Below, in pieces: positions 1 to 16,770 of a stretch of DNA of 64,000 bases (the stretch's first letter is position 1; each line of letters starts with the position of its first letter). The notes below the pieces were generated by a model. That model made no database searches. It had not been told where the DNA came from and worked only from the letters and a program-made list of their open reading frames with translations. The stretch covers positions 1,736,001-1,800,000 of the forward strand of contig JARUPY010000085.1 in the NCBI GenBank assembly GCA_029817715.1, in the 5' to 3' direction. Made by a program: the position numbers and the translations under genes. The stretch is from Melastoma dodecandrum (taxonomy: Eukaryota; Streptophyta; Magnoliopsida; Myrtales; Melastomataceae).

Positions 1-294
1 TCGACTTCGAAATCTACCTGTGTAATTATTCAGGTTAGAAGACTCAGCCACCGTAACACAATGAAACCCAAATTAAAGAGGTAGATATCATCCATTTTTA
101 ACGCAAAACAAATTAGACGACTTTGACTTTTTCACTTTCCAGAAGACATGTAAAATTGTAGTTGATGTGAGTGTGTGGAGGAAAGCCAGCCAGCCAGCCA
201 GCCACTCCCCTTCATCCCACCCCATCCCTTCTGCACGAGCCGGTCGGGGTTGCTTTCTTAGCAATTTGGTTTGGGGCAGAAAGGACAAGACATA

Positions 295-1093
295 ATGCCG
301 GCTGCTTCCCTCCTACCGTCTCCACCATCCTCACCGTCGTTGCCCCAGGGCCATGGCCACCCACGCTTTCCTTTTGGAGGATCGTGCTCCTCCATCTCCC
401 CCTCCCTCTTCCCCTTTCTTTCCTCCACTCCTGCCTCTGCCTCTGCCTCCCGACTCTCCATGCGCCTCGCCTCCCCTAAGCAGGCTTACATCTGCCGGGA
501 CTGCGGGTACCCCCCCCCCCCCCCCCCCCTTCCCCTCCAATACATTTCTTCTCTAATTGTCATCTTCTTCTCGGATTCAGGTACATTTACAACGACAAGA
601 CTCCCTTTGAAAAGCTGGCCGACAAGTACTTCTGTCCTGGTATTCCCTGAATTCCCATTTTCCTTGGATTAATCTGTTGAATGCGCTTCATTTACTGCTT
701 CATTTCCTATTGCATTGTTCCTCTTCTGCTTGCTGTGGAAGTAGTAAATGGTAAAATGAAGTGTTCCAATGTTATTGTTGCAGTTTGTGGGGCTCCAAAG
801 CGGAGGTTCAAACCATATGTGCCTGCTGTTTCAAAGAATGCAAATGAAACAGAAGTTCGCAAAGCAAGGAAAGCTCAGATTAAAAGGGATGAGGCGATAG
901 GGTATGCAACCCGAATCATTCATTTGCATCATAACGTGTTGCATTTATACTTCCTATGCTCTCATCCATGCTGGTTTTCCATTTGTGTGTGTGTGTGTGT
1001 GTGCGCGTGTGCAGGCAGCTGCTGCCTATTGGAATCATTGTTGGAGTGGTCGCCCTTGCTGGTTTATACTTCTACCTGAACAGCATATTCTGA
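295..1093 (+). CDS. Chloroplast rubredoxin-like membrane-anchored protein
   Basis: Four exons (295-506, 581-639, 784-901, 1015-1093) join in phase to 155 codons plus stop. The product has a Ser/Pro-rich N-terminus that looks like a plastid transit peptide. It is followed by a rubredoxin fold with both iron-binding knuckles, CRDCG and CPVCG; the second is assembled across the exon 2/3 junction. A basic linker leads to one C-terminal membrane helix (about residues 130-150, PIGIIVGVVALAGLYFYL). Rubredoxins bind one Fe through four Cys and act in electron transfer or photosystem assembly; the plant membrane-anchored forms are thylakoid proteins. Length and layout match the short rubredoxin-like protein of Arabidopsis (At5g51010 from memory, about 154 aa). 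The start is the first ATG in frame with the Cys motif that leaves a plausible transit peptide; an upstream start is possible. Intron 1 is unusual, since its donor is followed directly by a 20-C run. Confidence 0.88.
510..529. repeat. Poly-C tract of 20 inside rubredoxin intron 1
   Basis: Twenty consecutive C residues start two bases after the GT donor of a 74-bp intron. Similar long C or G runs occur near 23391-23405, 30521-30534, 57796-57807 and 58020-58028, so homopolymeric C/G tracts recur in this genome. Exact run length is likely unreliable. Confidence 0.8.
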
Positions 1094-1860
1094 GTCGGGT
1101 AAGTTCCCGCATTCTCTCCTCATAATCCTACTTATGGTTTGGGTCATTGAGGGGATTGTCTTCAGTGTTAGACTGTGCCCCGCCCCCCATTATTCTTGTA
1201 TTGATGCCTCGATTCTCGTCGCCTTCCACTTACCATCAATCGGTCCCATCTTGCTCCCTCCATGGGCATCCGTTACATTTTCCTGTTTGTTTGGATTGCT
1301 CTCCTGCCCTTTCATCGGCCCTCGTTTATCCCCCATTCAAGCGGGGAGTTTTCTTCATCTTTGTTACGTGTTTCTCATCAATTAGGATGATATCGAAATA
1401 AAAATTAGGTATTTGAAGAAGGACCAGTAAACTTAGAAGGGAAATAGAGTCAAGGTTTCAACAGGAGCAATTCTAGCAAAGACAACAGTCAGATAAGTTG
1501 TAATGACATTTTCTCTTGAGCACGCCAGCTTGAATGGCGATAATTCCTCCCTGGCTTACTTTCACTGATGTGCATATGATAGTCCTCCACACAGCGCTTG
1601 GCAGTGAAGTTACCCAGTGATGCTTACTCTAAACTCTTTGGTTGGTGACTGTGAAGAACATTACTTATAACGTAATGTAAAACATGTGCCAAACAGGCTA
1701 ACGGAAAACGAGTCCTACAAAAATATTGGTCGCATCTTAACCATGCCAAGTAAAACATAACTACAATAGTACCTGAAAAAAGACATAAAGAACTCAATCT
1801 CCTAAAGAAATAGAGGCACATTATGAAATTAGATGCACCTCTTTGACATCCACGAGTGCT
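1094..1860. other. Convergent intergenic region, rubredoxin/SDR 3' ends
   Basis: This stretch of 767 bp between two stop codons should hold the 3' UTRs of both genes. Open frames here are short and lack splice context or recognisable domains. Nothing else is seen. Confidence 0.6.
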
Positions 1861-3544
1861 TCAGAAGCTTATCTCGCGTCGTTCTGCAAAAAATTTTCCA
1901 CTTACTGCTTCATCTGGGAGAAGTGCAAGCCACACTCCTGTATCTGCTCCTTCCTCCGGCGAAACATTACCGGCCCAGCCAGTCATTGCAGTTTTCACCC
2001 AACCAGGGCAATAGCAATTCACAAATATTCTCTCCCCTTCCGGCCGATCAGCGAGAATTTTCGCCATTACCCTGGTGTAGGCATTTACTGCGAGTTTGGA
2101 GACTGAGTAGTCAGTGAACATTTGTGGCCATCCCCCGGATCTCCAAGTACCTGCATCCACTTGTTGCACAAAACTAGAGACAGTGTTGTCAATGAACTCT
2201 TCAGTAAGGGTATCCAAGTCCCCCAAATTGTGTCTTAAATTTGGATCTTCAATTCTCTGTTGAGAAAGAAAGAGCAACTTTCTAAAGTTAGCAAAGGAAA
2301 GGACTAAGAAGGTATCCATCATGACTATAATGTATCAAAGTAACAGTTCATGCTTAGGCTAAGTCGCCCCGACAGACCAAAAATAGCTTTGAAGTTATAT
2401 CGAAAATAAAAAATAAAAGAATAAGCAAAGAGGGAGAAGAAATTGTACTTACATTCCGTCTTCCATTCAATCTGCCAAGCCGAGAACTCACATTTACAAT
2501 GCGAGCACCTGCTGCGGAAGGCCTCATCAAAGGGATCATGGCTCTTGTGACGTTTTTAATTCCGTAATAATTTGTCTCAATAACCATTTGGACAGACTCT
2601 ACAGAATGTTCCGTCCCAACATTGCCATTAACGCCGGCATTGTTTATCTGCATGAAACATTCAGTTGCAGGAAATTTCCTTTTCCGTAAGATTTGTCGTC
2701 GAGACACAGAACGAAAAGATAAAATATGAAGAAGTACATCCTTTATATGCAAGCACAAAGCTCGGCCTACGTTGGTAGGCCTAAATATCCAACAGCGATA
2801 TAATATCAGCAAACTGAGTTCAATTGCCGTTGAAATTTGTCCAAGAAACGGGAAGGTTGCAATAATAATACTTAAAAAGAAAAGAAAGAAAGAAAGAATT
2901 GATGAGATGAGACTCAAACCAGAACATCTGCACCCTCATAGTTCTGCCGCAGCCAGTCAGTGAACAATGCGATGGATTCATGGTCAACGACATCCAGTTG
3001 ATGATAAACTACGTTCAGACCCCCTTCCTGCAGGACTTTGGCCGCTTCCTGGCCAACGGCCTCGTCTCTCGATGTTAATATGACCGTTAGCCCATGCACT
3101 GCCAGCTGCCTTGCAATCTCAAAACCGATTCCCCTATTACCACCGGTTACGACAGCAATTGTATCAGGGGACCACCACCTGAATAATAACACCAGGGCAG
3201 TCATTTTTCTCCTTCTCTTATTTTCTGTTGAATCTAAGACAATGAATCCCATGGATCGAAAACACACCCTTTTGATGCCTTACGTAACAAAACAACTGAA
3301 ACATTAGAGGTTACAGGAGGCGGATCTCGACAATCATGTAGAGGATGATTGTAAAGGTAAAGGATGGCCAATGAGATATCGTAGACGAAGAGTGTTTTTT
3401 TTTTTTTTTAATTCGAGGGAATGGCAACAAAAAATAACAGAGAAGGGAGGACCTCCGGTGATCTGAATAGGGGATTGTCCTGAGAAGGGAAATCTCCTGG
3501 CGTCTCTTGTCCCTTCGCTCCCGGGCAGACTCCTTCCCTGCCAT
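1861..3544 (-). CDS. Short-chain dehydrogenase/reductase (carbonyl reductase / neomenthol dehydrogenase-like)
   Basis: Four exons on the minus strand (3544-3453, 3178-2920, 2647-2453, 2256-1861) join in phase to 313 residues. The classical SDR features are visible in order: the cofactor motif TGGNRGIG at the start of the Rossmann fold (about residue 40), INNAG at the exon 2/3 junction, and the catalytic YSVSK in exon 4, then CPGWVKTAMTG and the end FFAERREISF. The first exon gives a basic leader (MAGKESARERRDKRRQEISL) joined to RRWWSPDTIAVVTGG. That leader is typical of a plant subgroup represented by At5g51030 (from memory, 314 aa), so the length fits. The enzyme should be a soluble NADP(H)-dependent reductase; its substrate cannot be read from sequence. 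It lies tail-to-tail with the rubredoxin gene and head-to-head with the metacaspase gene. Confidence 0.9.
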
Positions 3545-4135
3545 CAAAATCCCTCTGAATCCGTTAGAAAGGTGGAGTGAGGTGGTCGGGGGAATGATGG
3601 CGATTAGCTGATGATATATATATATAGATATATATAAAGGGGTAGGGTAGGGGCAGGCAACACCGTTTCCTGCTTCAGCTTCGGCTTTGAATGTGGGCCT
3701 CTAGCCCGGAGTTGGAATTGTCATTAGGAAATTAGCCTAATCTTAGGACGATTACATAATTTCAACTCTCAACATTTTGAGCTTAGGATTTTCAATCAGA
3801 GCCCTCTTCCCTTTCCCCAACCCCTAGAAAATCAAGAGAGCGGGAGAGAGTTGTTCTCTGGGGGGAACCACTCACTCGGACGGACCCATTGCTGGCTGTT
3901 CTATTCTGTTCTGCTGCGGCCCGTCCCAATGCGAACATATAACTTTTGGGCTCCGATTTGAATGGGGCTCGGCCCAGTTAGAAATGGATATTAGATGACG
4001 TTTCTATTCCTCCCGGAAAGGAGGGATAAACATCGCATATAATAAATAGTCGAAGCAGAGCAGAGCAAAAAGGATGGCCCAAGGAAAATAAAAGCTCAAG
4101 GAGTGGGCAGCGACAGAGTCCAATCAAGAGTGATC
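3545..4135. promoter_or_regulatory. Bidirectional promoter region between SDR and metacaspase
   Basis: The 591 bp between two divergent start codons must hold both promoters and 5' UTRs. It contains an AT dinucleotide tract (TATATATATA at about 3615-3636) and a purine-rich leader before the metacaspase ATG. No specific factor site is claimed. Confidence 0.5.
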
Positions 4136-5510
4136 ATGGCGAAGAAGGCGGTGTTGATAGGGTGCAACTATTCGGGGACGAAGGCGGAGCTGAAAGGCTG
4201 CATCAATGATGTCAATAGGATGTACTCCTCCCTCGTCGGCCGATACGGCTTCTCCGAGGACGACATCACCGTCCTCATCGACGCCGACAACTCCTCCACC
4301 CTGCCCACCGGCCGCAACATCCGCTCCGCCCTCTCCCATCTCGTCCGATCTGCGCAGCCGGGCGACTTTCTCTTCGTCCACTACAGTGGCCATGGCACCC
4401 GCCTCCCCGCAGAGACCGGCGAGCAGGATGACACTGGCTACGACGAGTGCATCGTCCCCTGCGACATGAATCTCATCACGGGTTTTCCCTTCTTTCATCC
4501 GTCATTCGATGGGTCTATTCCTATCCGGCTGACCGATCGACTGGGTTTTGACTCCCTTTGATGTCCTCTGCTTCGCTTGCTTTTTGGCAGATGATGATTT
4601 CAGGGATTTCGTGGACCAGGTCCCCGATGGTGCGCGGATCACCATCGTCTCCGATTCCTGCCACAGTGGAGGCCTCATCGAGAAAGCCAAGGAGCAGATC
4701 GGTGAGAGCACTATCCAAGGCTCCGGCTCCGGCTCCGGCTCTGGATCCAGCTCCTCTTTCGGCTTCAGGGACATCCTGCATCAGACTGTAGAGAGCGCCA
4801 TCGAGTCTCGCGGGATCCACATCCCCTCGGCCCTCCGCCATCGTAATCACGGTCATCATGGGGACTATGAGGAGCAGGAGGAAGTCGAGGCCCCCCACCA
4901 CTCTGACAGGGGCTACGTCAGGAGCAGGTCACTGCCTCTCTCCACCCTTATCGAGATACTGAAACAGAAAACTGGTAAGGAGGATATCGACGTAGGGAAG
5001 CTGAGGCCTGCGCTCTACGATATATTTGGAGAGGACGCAAGCCCCAAAGTGAAGAAGTTCATGAAGGTGATACTGGGCAAGCTCCAGCATGGGGGAGAAG
5101 GGGAAGGTGGGCTCCTGGGAATTGTGGGTAGTCTGGCGCAGGAGTTCCTGAAACAGAAGCTGGATGATAGTAATGAGGATTATGCGAAGCCTGCCATGGA
5201 GGAGGAACTGGGCAGTAAGCAGGAGGTCTATGCTGGATCAACCAAGCGGTCCCTTCCAGAAGGAGGGATCCTGATAAGTGGGTGCCAGACCGACCAGACT
5301 TCGGCAGACGCAAGCCCCTCAGGAAATGCCCGTGAGGCATACGGAGCCCTCAGCAACACCATCCAGACGCTCATCGAGGAGTCAGATGGCACAATCACCA
5401 ATCAGGAGCTCGTGGAGAGAGCTAGGGAGATGCTGAAATGCCAGGGCTTCACCCAGCGGCCCGGCCTCTACTGCAGTGACAGCCATGTTAGCACCCCCTT
5501 CATTTGCTGA
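4136..5510 (+). CDS. MC4: Type II metacaspase (AtMC4-like)
   Basis: Two exons (4136-4481, 4591-5510) give 421 residues, the usual type II length. The p20 domain starts at once without a zinc-finger prodomain, which defines type II. The catalytic dyad is intact: His86 in HYSGHGTR and Cys139 in DSCHSGG. Acidic Ca2+-site residues are likely in DDDFRDF. A long linker follows, including a Gly-Ser repeat (about residues 165-178), an HRNHGHHGD segment and a basic site ([10 protein letters not shown]) near where family members self-cleave. The p10 domain carries [15 protein letters not shown] and ends [12 protein letters not shown]. Metacaspases are Ca2+-activated cysteine proteases cutting after Arg or Lys, active in wound signalling and cell death; this one should be cytosolic. 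The start at 4136 is chosen because [19 protein letters not shown] is the canonical N-terminus. Confidence 0.95.
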
Positions 5511-7728
5511 TTGGTTCTGCTTTGTCATTTTATGCATGCTTCTGAATGTTTGCTTTGCGGTCTTCTGATTACCGAGTTTGAGTTGGTCTCTGGTTGTCAA
5601 CGTTTCTCAACAGTGGAATGGTATAAACTTTTCCTGTCTTGTGAAGCCTGTGTAAAATAAGAGTAATGAAGTTTAATGCTTCGGTGGACTATAATTAGAA
5701 TAACTAGGCAGTTATACCACCAAAGTTTAAGTGGAGTGTGGTTTCAAAACCATGGTGCAAATTGGCATCTACAATGGTTGCCATTTGGTCGTCTCTCCAG
5801 TTCCCTTGTCTAGGGGCAAAGTCTTGCTTGCTTTTGAGACAGTCAGGATAAGATAATCCAAATATCATGCCAATGCCATTTCCATCGTGTCCAGTTCAAT
5901 TGTCAATATCTTGAATTTGTGCAAAGCCTGCATAAATTTCCAGCAGATCCCATGAGTGCAAGAGAGCAAGGTTTTCTTCCTTTTCAAGAGCACAAATATT
6001 GCTAATGAACTACTAGACTGGTCATGGAATTGTGAAGAAGAGCATCAAACCTTGAAGCACGGATTCTGTGCTGAATTATGAGCCAATGGGAAACAAATCT
6101 GGGGAAGATCATTGGACGTGAATTTACAACTCCCAAGTAGCTTCATCACCCATCGCATTACTCCGTCTGAACTAATACCCTGAGTTGCAGCCCGATGATT
6201 CTGCTGCACCATTGTGCAGTACAGGATCAATATCGGCACAGGAATGAAGACATCCGAGCTTTGAGGAGGGATATCCTGCCCCACTATTCATGGTGCTACT
6301 GGTGCTTGAGTTTCGACATGTGAAAAGTGGGATGAAACTTACAGGTCGGAGGAATCAGCATCTGTCCAACTTCGGTTTTCAACTTACTTAATTTAGTCAT
6401 CAAAATCCTAAAATAAAAAACATATGAAAGGTTTCAAAATCCTTCTCGTTTCTTGTCGTGACGAAATTACAAGTTAAACTATCAACTCGATTACGTCGTC
6501 TTTCTGTGGATACATACGTTATGCTCTTCTTCATCTAAAAAAGATATGGGATGGAAGGATAGTCATTTGTTAGATCCTAAAGAATATTAAGATCGTTAAT
6601 TGAAGTGGAAGAATAGTCATTTAAATAATATTATATTTAATTTTTTAGTTTTATATATAAATTTAAATAGTAATGTTTTATAATTTATTTGTTTATTTAT
6701 TTTCTCGAGGTATAACCTTATTTATATTAAGGAATAACATATGAAAATTTCCTTAATTCAAATAAAAATATAACCAAGAATTTATATCATTTATTTTGCG
6801 AAAGAAGCAAGAGACCAAAAATACTACTAAATGGCCAAAGGGAGGAGTCATTTATCCTTTAAAGCAATGGAGGGTTGGGGGAGTATGTTTTAAAATAACG
6901 AGGTTTCGTCGTCCCTAATTCGGTTTTATTTTTTTGCCTTAAAAGTTATTTTGAGAGCTCAGACTGTTGGAATAGTGAGATTCTCTTTTTCTTTTCGGTT
7001 AACAAGAAAAGGATGGGGAAGGGGCAGAGGAAGTTAGCTTCTTGAGGTTGAGGAGGGAGATGCCGGCTTGAATTGTGGCCATCTCTCCCTTATATTTTCT
7101 CTTCTCAAATCCATGTATTCTTATTATCTTTTGGATGTTGAGAAGGGAAGGGTGCCCCCACTCTCCTTATCTGAATCCCCATTGTAGTTTGTTTGTCCTT
7201 TATTTTCTTTTTCTCTCTTTTAACGAGTCATTGGCTCCCCTGTGCGTCTCCTCTTCTGCTTTCCATGGGGAGTTATGTATGTACACTCGAAGAATTACCA
7301 GCATAACGACCCAATCATCGTAACCATTGGGTTTTCAACGCAGCGTCCTTTCCATGCGTGTCACGATGTCCCCGATCCCCCAGACTCGAGACAAGGAGAT
7401 TAGCAAAGGGTGCCAAAAGAGGGGCGAAAACTTCGAAACCAAAGAGGACTATGAAATCAACCATTGTGTTCCCAAACAACAAATAATGCCCAGCAACAGC
7501 TCCGAAGAGCTCGTCGGGTCCAAAGACCCTGCTTATTCAGCTACTTATTTTGACTGACACAACATGCTCTGATACTCAACAGCATTGTTCCCAAAGCGGT
7601 GGCAATAGATTCTGTTGGAGCATTGGGCAGATACACGTCTCAACCCAGCAAGGACCTGACACGGCTTCCTTCCAGTGAATAAATACCCGACAGCTTCAAC
7701 AATTCCCGCAGCAAGAAACTTCCTTGAG
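5511..7728. other. Intergenic region, metacaspase 3' end to SSADH 3' end
   Basis: This 2.2 kb between convergent genes should contain both 3' UTRs. The part from about 6590 to 6780 is very AT-rich. A 71-codon stop-free frame on the minus strand (7527-7315) encodes a hydrophobic peptide but has no start in context and no recognised domain. No confident gene is called. Confidence 0.5.
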
Positions 7729-13693
<5,965 letters not shown>

Positions 13694-14290
13694 CTGAAGT
13701 TGATAATTTCGGAGCAACCCAATACATGAGAGATTAATGTAAGCAAATAAAAGGGATCGACATTAACCACAGGCAACCAGTTGGAAAGAGAAACTTTTAA
13801 AAAGTCCTAAAGCTGTGAAATGCAAAATCTGATCACACCCACCCCCCTCCCTCTCTTCCACAATAATCTCTTCAGGAGAGTGGGGGGTGGGAGAAGAAAG
13901 CGATGTCGCATGTAAGGCGGAAAAGAAGGCCAGAAGCCCCCAACCCACCCACATACCAAGAGAAAGAGAAAAAGGGAACGAACGGTTAGTAATGGAAGTC
14001 AACTAGAGCTGAAGTAGAGTACCGATCAGCAAAGGGAAAGAAGTTGCACAAGGGAGATAGGGAGGGAGAGGAGCAAATATAAAGAGAAGAGGAAGTAGTA
14101 GTAGTAGTAGTAGAGAGGGAACTGCCTGTCGAGTGTGAAGGTGCAGAGAAGGAGATGAAGAAGAAGAAGTAGAAGAGGGGCAAGGCAGGTAAAAGGAGGA
14201 GCACATGATGTCCTTCCAGGAGGCGGGACCCACCACCGGCAGCAGAGTTCCAGCCTATCCCTGGGCCCAACCATCCTCATCATTGTTCCC
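13694..14290 (-). other. Probable 5' exon / 5' UTR of SSADH
   Basis: An acceptor-like CAG sits immediately upstream of the first traced SSADH exon, so transcription should begin further upstream. Minus-strand sequence here is rich in Leu/Ser/Pro codons and has an ATG at 14283, but no GT donor was found that joins in the required phase without forcing. A TAG/AGT trinucleotide repeat lies at about 14096-14112. Confidence 0.4.
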
Positions 14291-16030
14291 GCTACTAAAT
14301 TCTTTACTCCCCCACCTTCCTTCCCCCTTCCCCATGCTAAATTTTTTTTTTTAAAATAGCGATTTTAAATTTCAACAAAATGACAAATCGTTATTTGAAA
14401 AAACAGTAGCTAAAAATGTTAGGATGATCGACTTATTAGAAACAACATTTAGCGATGAATCTCAAATCTCATAAGTAATTTTCAAACCTAACACGAAGAA
14501 ACAAGGTATAATAATAATCCTCCAAAATTTTCCACACCCACCAACCAAACTCTGTTTTTAACAACCGGGGACGCGCGCCCAGCCAAAGGCCAAGGATGCT
14601 TCCCCACACTCATCCCCCTTGCTCGCTCTCTACTTTTGTCCCCCAATCACCTCTTTTTCCCTTCCCAAAAATCCGAAACTTCCCCCCCCCGCCCCCCCAA
14701 ATTTTGGTTTTTCTTTCTTAATAAATTAAAGATAAAAAAGATCGGTTTTGGGGGTCTTGTTATAGTCCCTCAATAATCGATAGCTCTTATCCGACAGCGT
14801 TCACATGGTGGGTAATAATATATACACGCCTCCTCAAATATAATAATAAATACTACCATCAATAATGGAGTAGCACCTAATGGGGTCAATCAAATCAATC
14901 AAAAAAAGATATATATGTTCACTTGTCGTCGTCGTCCTCCTCCTCTATCAAGAAAGCGGACCCCCAAAAAAAAAAAGGACAAGTTCACGGCATCTTTTCA
15001 TATTTCACCTCTAAAAGTCACGAACTACTAGTCAATTAATTATTGGGAAGCACTGCGGTCCCGAAATGAATCCTCCTAACCAAACCCTATGAAGAAAAAA
15101 TAAAACGGTACGAGAAAAAAGAAGAAGAACCCCACCCAAATTTTATGAAACTAGTGTTAATTAGTTAAACAAAAATAATAAAAAAGATAGGGTACTAATT
15201 TTCATAATACCTTATGATGGGGACCACCTTCAAACGACAGCGAAACATAGCTATAAATTGGATTCTACGAGTATTCTATTCCTTCCCCGAAGGCAAATTT
15301 CAAAGTGAAAATGGCTCTGGTAACAATTGGGAATTACGTGTGTGTAATATTGGAAATGTGTGAATGAATGAATATACATGTTTTTGTGTTCGTTTGATGA
15401 CAGGATAAGTAAGTATCCGTAATGATGAGTATCCGAATATTCAAAACTATCGGACTTACCTAACACTAAATTAATTCTTCATAGCTTACAACTGCCAAAT
15501 ATCGATGCGAAAATTGCGGTGGAGTTGTTGCACACGACACGAGTTGCCGATGATGGTACGTTCTATTTTTTATTTGAAGGTTTTCTCATTAGCCTCAAAA
15601 ATGGGAATCTTCTTTTATTTACAAAAAAAAAACTTCTTATTTTTTTTTAAATAAAAAAGATTTTTTTCATAATGATTGTACATCTTATTTAAGATATTAG
15701 ATGCGGTGATCTTTTATATAATTACCCCGTAGCAAGCAAAAACAAAAATAACATTTATTATTTGTTTGAAAAGACGCTTGAGCTGTAGTTTGAGTTGACA
15801 TTTTTCGTAAGAAATTTTGATTGGCTTTACAAAATTATATATATATATATAAAACAAAATATGAAGGCTGTGTTGGAATTCACTTGAAAGAAAAAGGAAA
15901 CGATATTTGATAAGGAAAATTTTGAAATAATGTAAAAAAAAAATATCATGTTTTCTAATCTTTCTTTTCCCACCGATTCAAAGCGGTAGTCTACTTGTGA
16001 CTTTACATGTGTAGTTAAACGAATCATTTG

Positions 16031-16062
<32 letters not shown>

Positions 16063-16770
16063 AAATGTGTGTAATTATAAAATAATTACTAATCTTGAGG
16101 TATTTTTATTTAGGCACTAAAAAAAGTAACAAAGTATTTGGTAAGAAGAAATTATTCCATACAAAATATTAAATAATAGGCAAATGTCACTTATAACAAA
16201 ACAAAACAGGTAAGTTAGCAGGTAAGTTAAGATTATTTTTCCCATTTAAGCAGGTAAGTCAGCATGTGATAGTTTTATATATATATATATATATATATGG
16301 AAAGGGTGTCTGTATGGGGGATGCTACCACTGAATTAAATGTCATGTGATAGTTTTTTATAATTTGTGGGTGAGACAGAGAGAGAGAGAGAGGGGATATG
16401 GACGATATGTTTCTCGCGTCTTTCTTTATTAATATCACGTAGCAGCAACTCTTTATATCACTCACTCTATACAGATGATGATGTTAAATATCAATCTTCT
16501 TTAAAAGCCGACACCTGACAATCCGATAAAATGATATTATCATCGTAATTTGAGTTTTTATTGGTGTTTGCCAAACTATGAGAAGGGTGGTGGGATGCTG
16601 AAGCCCAGGCCCAAAACGAGGCAGCAAAATCGACCCAACAAATAGAGATACACCAGTCAACCGAAAGTGGAAAAGGGGAAGAACGAAACTCACGCCTTTC
16701 CACCCTCACTCCACCTTGTTGCCTCCCTCCCTCCCTCCCAAGGATCGATCGATCTGACCAACCAACCCCG
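14291..16770. other. AT-rich intergenic region with simple repeats
   Basis: This 2.5 kb between the divergent SSADH and ALIS genes contains A/T-rich runs, TA repeats (15837-15850, 16030-16043, 16276-16298), GA repeats (16043-16062, 16375-16392) and three copies of a GCAGGTAAGT-like word between about 16207 and 16260. No coding region is supported. Confidence 0.55.

Noticed and set aside
14003..14283. Three nested minus-strand frames rich in Leu/Ser
   Set aside because: They arise from CT-rich leader sequence and a trinucleotide repeat upstream of SSADH. None joins SSADH in phase with a good donor, so none is called as a gene.
16020..16400. TA and GA repeat cluster as a possible origin or centromeric satellite
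   Set aside because: The runs are short simple-sequence repeats without a higher-order unit; ordinary microsatellites explain them.
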